Source: Gallionella straubiae (GTDB taxonomy: Bacteria > Pseudomonadota > Gammaproteobacteria > Burkholderiales > Gallionellaceae). From it: DNA of 64,000 nt. Positions 27,088 through 36,157 of this stretch are shown one piece after another; position 1 is the first letter of the stretch, and each line of letters begins with the position of its first letter. Under the pieces are notes generated by a model. That model was not told where the DNA came from, ran no database searches, and was given only the letters and a program-made list of their open reading frames with translations. The DNA lies in NCBI RefSeq assembly GCF_051257895.1, contig NZ_CP194331.1, positions 930,001 through 994,000 on the forward strand. The letters run 5' to 3'. Made by a program: the position numbers and the translations under genes.

Positions 27088-27819
27088 ATGCGCTTAATGG
27101 TTCCATGTATGCAATGCCTACATGAGCTCGGGAAGCCAAGCAACGAGTTTACACGTGTAGAGTTCCGAGATGATGGTCGGTATGAATTTGAGTGTTCGGT
27201 TGGCCACAGGACGATGACTATCCTTCAGCAACAGAAATTCGAAGTGTTATTCGAGATTGGTGCCTATGCAATTCTTGACAGCTACTACCGGGAGGCTGTT
27301 TCATCCTTTTCCACTAGCCTTGAACGGTTCTACGAGTTTGCGGTACGAGTCTTTCTTGAGAGCGCCTCGAAGTCCGACACACTATTTCAGAACTGCTGGA
27401 AGAAAGTCGCGAGCCAATCTGAGAGACAGCTAGGAGCATTCATCTTCTTGTGGTCACACCACTTCAATGAACCACCTGAACTCCTATCCAATTCTCAAAT
27501 TTCTTTCCGCAATGATGTGGTTCACAAGGGCAAGATCCCAACCCGAGATGAAGCCACCAAGTATGGCGACTCCGTACTTAATATTCTTCGTCCTAAACTT
27601 TCAGCTCTGCAACGCAGATTCCCCGAAGAGGTCCAAAGGGTCACTTTGTATCACCTCCGTGACTGCCGCTCAGAATCGGATCACGGGCGAACAGTATCAA
27701 CAATGGGTATCTCGACAATCGTAAACCTCGCTTCTGGCGACATCACCCATCAGAAGAAAGTGCTCAATGAGTATTTAGTCCATCTCACAAAGTGGAAGCA
27801 AGTGGCTAGTGGTGCCTAG
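27088..27819 (+). CDS. Hypothetical protein with a possible HEPN motif
   Basis: 243 residues, not assignable to a known family by eye. The N-terminus has a CMQC pair and a later GH that could bind zinc (CMQCLHEL and CSVGH). The middle is helical, with YREAVSSFSTSLERFYEFAV. Arg141-His146 in FRNDVVHKGKIPTRDEA matches the Rx4H pattern of HEPN domains, some of which are RNases. The start is supported by AAGGAAG six bases upstream. The gene is AT-richer than its neighbours and lies next to hicAB, consistent with acquired DNA. Confidence 0.7.
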   Translation: MRLMVPCMQCLHELGKPSNEFTRVEFRDDGRYEFECSVGHRTMTILQQQKFEVLFEIGAYAILDSYYREAVSSFSTSLERFYEFAVRVFLESASKSDTLFQNCWKKVASQSERQLGAFIFLWSHHFNEPPELLSNSQISFRNDVVHKGKIPTRDEATKYGDSVLNILRPKLSALQRRFPEEVQRVTLYHLRDCRSESDHGRTVSTMGISTIVNLASGDITHQKKVLNEYLVHLTKWKQVASGA

Positions 27820-27888
27820 TACTAGCTGTTGCTTCGAGGGAAACAGAGAAGCTGACGTTGAAGCTGTAGAAAAACACCTCACTGCGCA

Positions 27889-29670
27889 TCACCCCAGCCT
27901 ATCCAGAATCGCCGGTTTCCAGCCGAACAGGTGCATGGGCGCATGCCCGCGGACAGAATGCTCGCCCAGATCAACCAGCTCGGTAGATCCCTTCACCGCA
28001 CCGGCCACTGCCGACGAGCAGACGACCGGGTAGCCCAGCGTCTTGGTCATGCCCTCCAGCCGCGAGGCGGCGTTTACCGTGTCGCCGATGGCGGTGTATT
28101 CGTGGCGCGCCTCGGAGCCGATATAGCCGAGGATGACATCGCCGGCGTGGATGCCGATGCCGATGGCGATCGGCTCGACGCCCTGACCTGTCAGCGACTG
28201 GTTGTAGCGATGCAGGCGCAGAAGCATCTCCTGGGCGGCTTCCAGCGCCTTTCTTTCGGGGTGTTCGATGGACTGCGGCGCGCCGAAGAAAGCCATCAGC
28301 CCGTCGCCGATGAACTTGTCCACCACGCCGCCATGCTTGTGTATCGCCTCGGTCATTTGCGCGAAGTAGCCGTTCAGCAGCTCGATGATGGCCTCCGGCG
28401 TCGTCTGCTCGGAGCGCGCGGTAAATCCCCGGATGTCGGCAAACAGCACGCACACGCGCCGGCGTTTCCCCGCGCCGAGCTGGACGTTGCCCGCCAGTAT
28501 TTCATTCATGACCACCGGGCTGACATGGCCGCCGAACGCCTGCTTCAGGAAGCGCTTCTCCCGGTACTGCCGCATCGAGTCGAACGCGGCACGGCCCGTG
28601 AATGCGATCCAGGCCATGCCGATGGCATCCACCGGCGGAAGAAACTGCCCCTGCCACAGGCGCAGGGTGCTGATCGCCAGCACGGCGAGGCTGAACGCGA
28701 AGAGCGCGGCCACCTTCGGCCACGCGCTTCTGCCCCACCAGAAGGCCGCCGGCAGCAGCGCCAATAACAGCAGCATGCTGGGATGGACGGTTGCGACGGG
28801 GCCGCGGTTCAGCATGGAGCGCAGCGCCTGGGCGTGGATCAGGACGCCGGGCAGGCGCCGGTTCTCCGGCTCCCATCCGGCAAGCGGAACCGGCAGTTGC
28901 ATGCGGTCGCTGAACGGCAGGATCACCCCGAGCAGGACGGGCCTGCCCTGGAAGACGCGCGCCAGTTGCTCGGTGTCGCCCTGCTCATACCAATTCAGCA
29001 CCTGGGTAAACGGAATGTACTGGATCGCCGCCCCCAGGGAATAGTCGATCATGCCGCTCCATGCATGCCTGGCTCCGAGTTTTGCGGACATCGCTTCGGA
29101 TAGCGTCATGCCGCGCGAGCGGTTGGCGCACTCCGCACCGTCCAGCCGCCGCGGCACGCCGTCCCGGTCGAGGCAGACCAGCGGGAACGCCATGGCATCC
29201 ACCCCGGCCACCGCGACGAACGGCGGAAAGATGGGGCGGACATTTCCCTGGTCGTCGAGCGACTGGCTGAGAACCACCGGGACCGTTCCGCGCATGGCGA
29301 TCAATCCCTGCATCAGCGCCTGATCGTAGCCGGGAGCGAGGAACTGATAGGAACGGTCGGGCAGCACGATGTCCATGCCGACCACCGAAGGCCGCGCGCC
29401 GGCCATGGCCTGGAAGAATTTGCCCAGATGCGGGTGCCACAGCGCAAACGGTTCGCGAAACTGTTTGAATGTCGCCTCGTCGATGCCGACCACCACGACG
29501 TCGTTGGCGAGTGGCTGCGGATGCTCGCGCAATAGGGTGAACTGGCGATCCAGCACGAAAAGCTCCAGCGGGCTCCACGCCCGGTTCAGGTGCAGCGCCA
29601 GACCCAGCGCCAGCACGATCAGGAAGCCGATGGGATGGGAGTAACGGCGCAATTTATCCGGCAGGCTCAT
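27889..29670 (-). CDS. CHASE2-domain adenylate cyclase
   Basis: 593 residues. An N-terminal membrane helix (about 13-30) precedes an extracytoplasmic CHASE2 sensor (about 35-310, VVVVGIDEATFKQFREPFA), three further helices (about 312-375) and a cytoplasmic class III cyclase domain (about 400-570). The metal motif LFADIRGFTARSEQ, the purine-specifying Lys in VDKFIGDGLMAFFG and the Asp in TAIGDTVNAASRLE fit cAMP synthesis. The ATG overlaps the stop of the TPR lipoprotein gene (ATGA). Last gene of the caspase/CHAT/Mla locus; it is a plausible output or sensor for envelope stress. Confidence 0.93.
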   Translation of the reverse strand: MSLPDKLRRYSHPIGFLIVLALGLALHLNRAWSPLELFVLDRQFTLLREHPQPLANDVVVVGIDEATFKQFREPFALWHPHLGKFFQAMAGARPSVVGMDIVLPDRSYQFLAPGYDQALMQGLIAMRGTVPVVLSQSLDDQGNVRPIFPPFVAVAGVDAMAFPLVCLDRDGVPRRLDGAECANRSRGMTLSEAMSAKLGARHAWSGMIDYSLGAAIQYIPFTQVLNWYEQGDTEQLARVFQGRPVLLGVILPFSDRMQLPVPLAGWEPENRRLPGVLIHAQALRSMLNRGPVATVHPSMLLLLALLPAAFWWGRSAWPKVAALFAFSLAVLAISTLRLWQGQFLPPVDAIGMAWIAFTGRAAFDSMRQYREKRFLKQAFGGHVSPVVMNEILAGNVQLGAGKRRRVCVLFADIRGFTARSEQTTPEAIIELLNGYFAQMTEAIHKHGGVVDKFIGDGLMAFFGAPQSIEHPERKALEAAQEMLLRLHRYNQSLTGQGVEPIAIGIGIHAGDVILGYIGSEARHEYTAIGDTVNAASRLEGMTKTLGYPVVCSSAVAGAVKGSTELVDLGEHSVRGHAPMHLFGWKPAILDRLG

Positions 29671-30482
29671 GGCGCCTTTTTCTCTAGCGCCGAACGGATC
29701 GCGCGCTCCCGGCCGCGGTACGATTCCGCCTCTACGCGCCGCCCCAGCATGTCTTGCGTATCTGCCAGCAGATGCAGGTCTGCGGCGATCTTCTTCGGCA
29801 GGCCGAGCTGCTTGTCCAGCAACAGCGCGTTCTCGAGCAGGGGCATGGCTTCTGCCGCGGCGCCCAGGTGCAGCCGCATTTCGCCGAGCAATCTTTTTGC
29901 GTTTGCCAGTTCGACAGGCTGTTGCGTTTTATCGGCGATGTCCGCGGCGCGGCTCGCCAGATCGGCGCTTGCCTGGGTCTGTCCGAGCGCGAAAGCGGCG
30001 CGTGCCTGAAGATTGGTGATTGCCGCTTCCAGCGCGCAAGCGGCAGCCTTGCAAAGGGCCTGCGCCTGTTGCGCCGACTCGGCTGCCTTGCCGGGCTGCT
30101 TCGACAGCAGCGCCACTTGGGCGGAGCGCGCCGCAGCATCGGCCCTCGCATCGGCCGCAAACAAATGATCCCTGTTGTCCAGGATGAGTTGCAGCTTCGC
30201 CCCTGCCCGGTCGTATTCGCCGCGCTCGAGATGCAGCTGTGCGAGGCTCAGCAGGTTCGCCGCGATGCCGCTTCCATTCTCGATACCGGTGTTGAGCTGC
30301 AGGGCCTTTTCATAATACCGGCCGGATTGCTCCATGTTCCCGTTGAGATAAGCCCTCTCGCCCTGGGATGCCCACTCCAGCGCCTGCTTGTGCCGGGCGC
30401 TCCGGGTATCCGGCGCCGATGCACATCCGGATAGAACGATGAGCAGCGCCAGCCGGCAAAAATCAGGGATTGTTCGGGACAT
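29667..30482 (-). CDS. TPR lipoprotein
   Basis: 271 residues from the ATG at 30482, chosen because it starts a clean lipoprotein signal (LALLIVLSGC, lipid-modified Cys20). A run of TPR-like helical pairs covers the rest (for example EQSGRYYEKALQL, and LLENALLLDKQLGLP). The +2 residue is Ala, which predicts delivery to the outer membrane. It overlaps the MlaD gene by 20 bp and the CHASE2 cyclase gene by 4 bp, so all three are coupled. It may scaffold the MCE protein or the envelope peptidases; this is inference. Confidence 0.87.
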   Translation of the reverse strand: MSRTIPDFCRLALLIVLSGCASAPDTRSARHKQALEWASQGERAYLNGNMEQSGRYYEKALQLNTGIENGSGIAANLLSLAQLHLERGEYDRAGAKLQLILDNRDHLFAADARADAAARSAQVALLSKQPGKAAESAQQAQALCKAAACALEAAITNLQARAAFALGQTQASADLASRAADIADKTQQPVELANAKRLLGEMRLHLGAAAEAMPLLENALLLDKQLGLPKKIAADLHLLADTQDMLGRRVEAESYRGRERAIRSALEKKAP

Positions 30483-31404
30483 GGCTATCCAGAGGCAAGG
30501 AACGTTCTTCCTGGGGCGGCAGCAGATTGCGCACCGGCCAGCTGCCCTTGACGGCATTCACCACGTCATGGGTATCCTGCAGCGTTTCGCGCCCCTCGCT
30601 GACTGCCGGGGGCAAGTCCTCCGCCAGCTTGCCGGTGATTGCGTGCACGTCGGCGGTTGCTCCCTCGACATGACGCAGGCTGGTATCCATGCGTCCGATC
30701 AGGCGCGGCAGTTCGGTGTTCAGCGTGGCCAGCGCGTTCGACGCATTGGTGATGGCCGACTGGATCTGCTGCTTGTTGCGCCGCGTCGTGTCGCTCACGT
30801 CTTCCCCGGCATCCGCGAGCGCGGTGCTGGCGCGCTTCAATTCCCGGACGGTTTTCTTCAGGTCGCCGTCGGGGTTGTCGACGTAAGCCGTGATATTTTT
30901 CACGTCCGCCAGGATGGGCTGCAACTGGTTGGCCAGCCTGCCGATCTCCTCGCCGATATCGCGCGCGCGCTCGAAGCCGATCACCGCGTTGTTTTCCACG
31001 ACAGGTGCATTTTCCGAACCGGACAATATCTCGATCACGCTCTCGCCGATCAGGTCTTCCTTGGCCCAGCGCGCCCTCGCGTCCTTATGGATCAGGTGCA
31101 CATATTCGTCGCTCACCCGCAGCACCATGCTCACCCGCCCGTCCGCATCCATCACCAGCTTGCCCAGCGTGCCGACCTTGAACCCGTTGAGCTTGACCGC
31201 CATGCCCGGCACCATGCCCTTCGCGCTGTCCGCGAAGAAATGCAATTGAGTGGTGCGCTGGAACAGGCCCTTCTGCACCGACATGAAGATTATTGCGGCC
31301 ATCGCGATCAACACCGCCCCGGCGACGAACCATCTCACCCTGCGCTCGCGCGCCCGGGATTCGGCATTTCCGGGTTCCGCAAACTGCTCCAGGCCGGTTT
31401 TCAT
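30463..31404 (-). CDS. MlaD-type MCE-domain substrate-binding protein
   Basis: 313 residues from the ATG at 31404, which overlaps the upstream stop (ATGA). One N-terminal helix (about 23-42) anchors a single MCE domain (about 50-130; LHFFADSAKGMVPGMAVKLNG and VGTLGKL are typical) followed by a long helical tail. MlaD-like proteins form periplasmic hexameric rings that carry phospholipids between membranes. The C-terminal region is longer than in MlaD of E. coli (183 residues). It pairs with the MlaF-like and MlaE proteins of the same locus. Confidence 0.9.
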   Translation of the reverse strand: MKTGLEQFAEPGNAESRARERRVRWFVAGAVLIAMAAIIFMSVQKGLFQRTTQLHFFADSAKGMVPGMAVKLNGFKVGTLGKLVMDADGRVSMVLRVSDEYVHLIHKDARARWAKEDLIGESVIEILSGSENAPVVENNAVIGFERARDIGEEIGRLANQLQPILADVKNITAYVDNPDGDLKKTVRELKRASTALADAGEDVSDTTRRNKQQIQSAITNASNALATLNTELPRLIGRMDTSLRHVEGATADVHAITGKLAEDLPPAVSEGRETLQDTHDVVNAVKGSWPVRNLLPPQEERSLPLDSHVPNNP

Positions 31405-31922
31405 GCGGCGCGCTCCGTATCGTTCAATGCCTCTTCCTGAGCGCGATACAACAAAACCCGGAACGGAAAGCGCAGGCGGAACACTTCCGGCCACCGCGCA
31501 GCCTTCTCCTTCTCTGCTGCCGTAAGGCCGTCGAATACATCATCCAGCACCAGCACCCCCGGCTCCAGCAACAACGCCCGCACGAATCCCGCCAGCCGTC
31601 TCTCGTACAGGGACAAGGCGTCCGGGTAACTGCCCATCAAGCGCGGCAGGTTCGCCTCGTCTTCGCCGCACAGCACGAATAGCAGTGCGGCATCCTCCGC
31701 GGCATGCTCGACATCCCGCGCGCGGTATTCCAGCGGCAGGATCAGGTTTTTCCACACGCTCAAGTGGCTCATCAGTCCGCCGTCGCGATCGACCCGCACC
31801 GTCGCCGGAAAGGCGGACAGAGCGAGCATATCGGCTTCAGTGCTGCTCCCGATGCGATAGTGGCCACCCGCCTGAAAAACCGGCGGGGCTCTTTTCTGAC
31901 TTTCTACTCGCAACGTTTCCAT
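31401..31922 (-). CDS. Degenerate MlaF-like ABC ATPase lacking Walker A
   Basis: 173 residues from the ATG at 31922 (a TTG at 31979 is an alternative start). The alignable parts are a Q-loop-like LMSHLSVWKNLILPLEYR, a signature-position stretch YPDALSLYERRLAGFVRALL in place of LSGGxxQRxAxARAL, and a Walker B-like LVLDDVFDGL in which the catalytic Glu is Asp. Where Walker A should be, only RIGSSTEADMLALS is found, and no P-loop lysine. It is therefore probably unable to hydrolyse ATP normally and may be a structural or regulatory subunit, or rely on an ATPase encoded elsewhere. It is coupled to the MCE gene. Confidence 0.78.
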   Translation of the reverse strand: METLRVESQKRAPPVFQAGGHYRIGSSTEADMLALSAFPATVRVDRDGGLMSHLSVWKNLILPLEYRARDVEHAAEDAALLFVLCGEDEANLPRLMGSYPDALSLYERRLAGFVRALLLEPGVLVLDDVFDGLTAAEKEKAARWPEVFRLRFPFRVLLYRAQEEALNDTERAA

Positions 31923-32039
31923 TTTTCCCAAAGAAATTTTGCCTTGTTGAGTTTTACCCAAGTTGAAAGCAATGTCCAAAACAGGTGCGACAATAAGCGA
32001 AATTCACCACTCCTGCCTACGATGGCTTCGCAGGCTGGC

Positions 32040-34475
32040 CTATCTCTTCTCCATCACCACCCTTAGTTGGGCCAGCGCCCGCTGCAGCTGTATATCCTTG
32101 GCAGGATCTGCCGCATCCGATGATGGCATGGGCACCAGAACATTGGGTTCAATTCCTTGCCCGTCGATAATCCGGCCGCTCGGCGTCCGGTAAACCGCCG
32201 TGCTCAATTTGACAGCAGCCCCTCCAGAGAGGGCAATAATCGCCTGGATCGATCCCTTGCCGAAAGTCCGGTTGCCGACGACGATTGCGCGGTTTGAGTC
32301 CTGGAGCGCCCCAGCGAGGATTTCAGCGCCTGCGGCACTGCCTTCGTTCACCAGAACCACCATCGGAATATCGACATACCTCTTTTTCCCGCTGGCTGTC
32401 AGGCGCATTTGGCTTCCGGGGGATCTGCCTTCCGTGGTAACAACAAGCCGCCCATCATCCAAAAATTTACCCGCGACCTCAACCACGGCATTGAGCAGGC
32501 CGCCTGAATTGTTTCGGAGATCGAGGATGATTCCTCGCAGGGCAATCACTCCCAAAGAGCCGCCCTGCCATTTATCAAGCACCGCCTGCAACGCATCCGG
32601 AGTGCCCTGCTGGAATTGGCGAATTGATATATAGCTGATTCCCGGTTCGATGTCGCGGCTGCGCACTGACTGGAGGCGGATGATCTCACGCGTGATCACG
32701 AAGTCTCGCGGCGAGGTCCAGCCTTCGCGCATCACACTCAACGTAACCTGTGTCGCCGGGAATCCGCGCATTTGCCTGACCACGTCTGCAAGCTTGGTGC
32801 CCTTGGTATCGGCGCCATTGATTGCGACAATGCGGTCGCGCGTTTGTATTCCTGCCCGCTCCGCCGGGGCACCCTCGATAGGGGTCACCACCGTCAGCTC
32901 GTCTTCCTTGATTCCAACCTCAATACCAATACCACCAAAAGTCCCGCTGGAAGCTGTCTTAAGCTCCTGGAACTGCTCCGAATTGAGAAAATCCGAATGC
33001 GGGTCAAGATTCGCAAGGCCCGCACCGAGCATTGCCTCTTCCAGTTTTGTCTGGTCGAGGCCGGGCACAATCTCGCGTGCCAGACTCGCGCTGAAAATAA
33101 TCTCTTTCTGCAAATCCCCCAAAGTTTTTGGAGAGGCAAGCACCACTCTGGTTGGGGCATTATTAGGCGCTACATAAGCAAGTGCCGCTCCATCATTGGT
33201 CTGCGAGATGCTGACCGTACCGCTCGGTACAGTCTTCTCGATCCCGTGCAGGGCACCAAGCAGGAATCGCCCCAGATCGGGTTGGGTGACGTAATTTTTA
33301 TCGACGCTCGCAACGACTTCAGACAGCAATGCGGCGCCCATACCGGGCATAGAAGGCTCTATGGCGATGGCCACGGTTGTTTTGCTTCCGGGAGACACTT
33401 CGATAGTCTGTTCCCAAATCCGGCTGTCCTTGCGCGCGAGGACGCGATGGCGGCCGCTATCGAGGTTGGATACAAGCATTTCGCCGCTGGCGCGTGTTTC
33501 CCCAATCTTGTTGTCATCCACCCACACTTCGGTTCCGGCCGCCCTCGATACGACACCAACGCTACCGGGTGCTCCACCAGCAACGCTACCTTGCTGCCCT
33601 GTTTCCTGCTCGCGACCGAGCGGTGCTTCAATCTTGTGCATGGCAAGCTGCGCCGCCCCCCCTGCGTCGCATCCGGCGAAGCAGAAATCGCCCTCGATAC
33701 TGCCTTCCATCCATGGTTCCTGACGGCCTTGCGAGGCGTTCTTGACTTCGGTGACGACGCGCTTGAGAGCAAGTTCGATCTGCAGGGGGCTGTCCATTTG
33801 TTTGAGCAGTTTGCTGGTGTACAGGCCATTGCGCCCGTCGCCATCCGCCGCCACGCTTCCCGGACGGGTGGCATAGGAAATCAATGTACCGGAAGGCGCA
33901 CTGATGCGCGCTAGGCCGTCTCCGGCAGCCGAGCGGAAGCTGCGCGAATAAGGGTTGTTGCGGCAGGCATCCAGAAACACCAGATTGAGGCGGGTCTTGG
34001 CAGTATCCAGAACGTCCATGATCTGTCGCACGGAAAGGCTCTGGTTGGGCACATCCTCCTCGGCGCCAATCTCGGCATCCACGGCGGGCAGGTAATTTTC
34101 CCCCTTGATCTGGAGTCCATGCCCGGCATAGAACACGAGAGCTACCGCACCCGGAGCAAGTCTTGACCGGAATTCGCTCAGCATGCGGCCGATTTGTCTG
34201 GTTTGCAGGTTGTTCCGCTCGATCACCGTGAACCCCTGCTTGCGCAATTTTGCCGCGACATCCTTGGCATCGTTGACCGGATTGCGCAGCGCCCCGCTGC
34301 GATAGGCGCTGTTGCCGATCACCAGCGCAATGCGCTGCTCGCTTGCTGCGACATTTACCTGCTTGACGGAAAGGTTGCGGCCCTTCTCCGTGGCCAATGC
34401 CGTGTAACTCATCGACAACAGTACTGTGAGCAGCAGCGCAGGGGTGCCAAACAACTTATTCATGCCGCTTTCCAT
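32040..34475 (-). CDS. Exported caspase-like (C14) domain fused to PEGA-like, PDZ and S41 protease domains
   Basis: 811 residues. Signal peptide at about 5-29. Caspase p20-like domain (about 45-270) with dyad His119 (FYAGHGLQ) and Cys171 (FLDACRNNP). A PEGA-like beta domain follows (about 310-375), then a PDZ domain (about 520-600) and a C-terminal S41 tail-specific protease with Ser713 (VNEGSAAGAEIL) and Lys740 (TFGKGSIQ). Both protease centres look intact. It lies four bases after the previous caspase gene. The domain combination is unusual. An ATG at 34463 is an alternative start. Confidence 0.9.
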   Translation of the reverse strand: MESGMNKLFGTPALLLTVLLSMSYTALATEKGRNLSVKQVNVAASEQRIALVIGNSAYRSGALRNPVNDAKDVAAKLRKQGFTVIERNNLQTRQIGRMLSEFRSRLAPGAVALVFYAGHGLQIKGENYLPAVDAEIGAEEDVPNQSLSVRQIMDVLDTAKTRLNLVFLDACRNNPYSRSFRSAAGDGLARISAPSGTLISYATRPGSVAADGDGRNGLYTSKLLKQMDSPLQIELALKRVVTEVKNASQGRQEPWMEGSIEGDFCFAGCDAGGAAQLAMHKIEAPLGREQETGQQGSVAGGAPGSVGVVSRAAGTEVWVDDNKIGETRASGEMLVSNLDSGRHRVLARKDSRIWEQTIEVSPGSKTTVAIAIEPSMPGMGAALLSEVVASVDKNYVTQPDLGRFLLGALHGIEKTVPSGTVSISQTNDGAALAYVAPNNAPTRVVLASPKTLGDLQKEIIFSASLAREIVPGLDQTKLEEAMLGAGLANLDPHSDFLNSEQFQELKTASSGTFGGIGIEVGIKEDELTVVTPIEGAPAERAGIQTRDRIVAINGADTKGTKLADVVRQMRGFPATQVTLSVMREGWTSPRDFVITREIIRLQSVRSRDIEPGISYISIRQFQQGTPDALQAVLDKWQGGSLGVIALRGIILDLRNNSGGLLNAVVEVAGKFLDDGRLVVTTEGRSPGSQMRLTASGKKRYVDIPMVVLVNEGSAAGAEILAGALQDSNRAIVVGNRTFGKGSIQAIIALSGGAAVKLSTAVYRTPSGRIIDGQGIEPNVLVPMPSSDAADPAKDIQLQRALAQLRVVMEKR

Positions 34476-34479
34476 ATGG

Positions 34480-36114
34480 CTATTCCACTTCCTCCACCGT
34501 TGTCAGCGCCGCGCCGTAGGCATCCGAACAGACCCGGTTGACCGCGAGGGTGCGCTGTTTCGGCGTGGCGCATTCATCCCGCAAGGCGGGTGTGGGCGAG
34601 TCAGTCACCAGCTGGATGCCGCGCTTGCCGCTGCTGGTGGCCTCCACCACGGAGAACGGCCCGGCATTCGCCACCGGAAGCCTGGCCAGATCGCGCGGCG
34701 CATCGGCGACAATGACAAGGATGTGGTCTTTCCCGCGCGGACCCTGGGTGGTGACTTCCCATGTGGTGCGTGGCAGTTGCAGAAGCTGGCCCGCCTGGAT
34801 GAAATTATTGTTGTCCAGCTTGTTCGGGAAAAGAAGATCGAAGGTCTTGCCGTCGGAGCCCGCCATCAGCAGGTACAGATACCCCGCATGGCTGGAGCGG
34901 ATGCTGAAGCTCAACTTATCCTTGCCGATTTTGAGCTTGCTCCGGGCCAGCATGACTTCCACCGTCCGGAGATCGTCGCGTCCGTTGAAAATATCCCGGA
35001 AGGTCGCTGGGGGAACCAATTCAACCGCGGGGGTTTGCGTGACAGGCTGCGGGGCCGGTTGTGCCTGGACAGCTTGCTCCTGATGGGCCGGCACTGGAGG
35101 AGCCGGTGCCAAGACCGGGGCTGGAACTGGAACTGGAACTGGAACTGGAACTGGAACTGGAACTGGAACTGGAACTGGAGCTGGAACTGGGGCTGGAACT
35201 GGGGCTGGGGCCGCCGTTACCACGGGCTCGCCCGGGCTATCGGCCGCCAGCGTCATCACCAAATTTGAATTGCCGGTCACGTTGATGTGGTGCGGCAGGA
35301 AGCCCGCCACATCTCTCAACTGGGCGTCGATTTTTTCCTGTGCGCAACTGCGGATTTCCTCGACGGTCAGCCCGCCGCTCCCATCCCTGTCCACCGCCCC
35401 GCCGGACATGCAGGCCAGCCACGCCTGGGTGGCGACCCCGCCCTTGCCCGGCTGATCCAGGGAGATTTCGTTGTCTTTCGCCGCGGCAATATAAACATAG
35501 TTATTGCTCCCGCTCCCCACGGTGCGCGCAGCCAGGCCAAGGTTGCGGGTGATGATGTTCACCGGCTTCTCGCAGGTTTCCTCCCCCCCTTTGCTCCAGA
35601 ACTTCGGCGCGAACGCTCCATTATTCATACCGCGCACCGTTGCCCCGCCCGAATGGCAGGAATCGAACATGGCGATGATTTTTTGCGCCCGCTTGGCAAG
35701 CTGTTTGAGGCGCGCCTCCATTTCCGCATCGGTCAGGCCATACCCGTTCGCGGCCACCAGAGACTCGGCGCACCGTTCTTCCGGATCGTTGACCCGTTGC
35801 CTGCTCCCATGGCCGGAGTAATAAATGAACACCTTATCGCCCACGGCAACGCGCTTGTCCAGTTCGTCGAAAGCCTGCTGCATCCCTTTCAGGGTCAATT
35901 GCTCGTCATGGAACTGCAAGATATTCTCGTCCTTGACACCCAGCAGATGCGCTATCGAGCGGGCGCTTTCGCGGTCGTACATGACGCCTTTCAGGCTGGG
36001 GATCCCGGCCTGGTAATCACCTATCGTCATGATCAGCGCATGGATTTCCGCGCGCGCCGCGCCGGACGCAATCGACCCCAAAACCATCAAAAAGCCGAGC
36101 CACCAATTTTTCAT
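34480..36114 (-). CDS. Exported caspase-like protease with Pro-Val repeat and DUF4384 domain
   Basis: 544 residues. Signal peptide (about 1-22, cleavage after ARA). Caspase/metacaspase domain about 23-290, with His102 (YYSGHGSRQ) and Cys153 (FDSCHSGG). An EF-hand-like loop DRDGSGGLTVEE follows the catalytic part and could bind calcium, a known activator of some metacaspases. A Pro-Val/Pro-Ala linker (about 300-335) encoded by a hexanucleotide repeat joins it to a C-terminal DUF4384 domain (KLSFSIRSSHAGYLYLL). Periplasmic location is inferred from the signal. Confidence 0.9.
   Translation of the reverse strand: MKNWWLGFLMVLGSIASGAARAEIHALIMTIGDYQAGIPSLKGVMYDRESARSIAHLLGVKDENILQFHDEQLTLKGMQQAFDELDKRVAVGDKVFIYYSGHGSRQRVNDPEERCAESLVAANGYGLTDAEMEARLKQLAKRAQKIIAMFDSCHSGGATVRGMNNGAFAPKFWSKGGEETCEKPVNIITRNLGLAARTVGSGSNNYVYIAAAKDNEISLDQPGKGGVATQAWLACMSGGAVDRDGSGGLTVEEIRSCAQEKIDAQLRDVAGFLPHHINVTGNSNLVMTLAADSPGEPVVTAAPAPVPAPVPAPVPVPVPVPVPVPVPVPVPAPVLAPAPPVPAHQEQAVQAQPAPQPVTQTPAVELVPPATFRDIFNGRDDLRTVEVMLARSKLKIGKDKLSFSIRSSHAGYLYLLMAGSDGKTFDLLFPNKLDNNNFIQAGQLLQLPRTTWEVTTQGPRGKDHILVIVADAPRDLARLPVANAGPFSVVEATSSGKRGIQLVTDSPTPALRDECATPKQRTLAVNRVCSDAYGAALTTVEEVE
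35115..35210. repeat. CTGGAA hexanucleotide tandem repeat
   Basis: Nine pure CTGGAA units run from 35121 to 35174, continuing with variant units CTGGAG, CTGGAA and CTGGGG to 35210. On the coding minus strand each unit gives Pro-Val or Pro-Ala, so gains or losses of units change the linker length without a frameshift. Confidence 0.95.
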
Positions 36115-36157
36115 ATCGATCTTCCAGTTTCCAGATAATTCAACCCGGCGTCAGCGT

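Noticed and set aside
35115..35210. CRISPR array
   Set aside because: The repeats are six bases with no spacers; they encode a Pro-Val linker.
35061..35285. A plus-strand frame encoding a Glu-Leu repeat peptide
   Set aside because: It is only the hexanucleotide repeat read from the antisense strand of the caspase gene.
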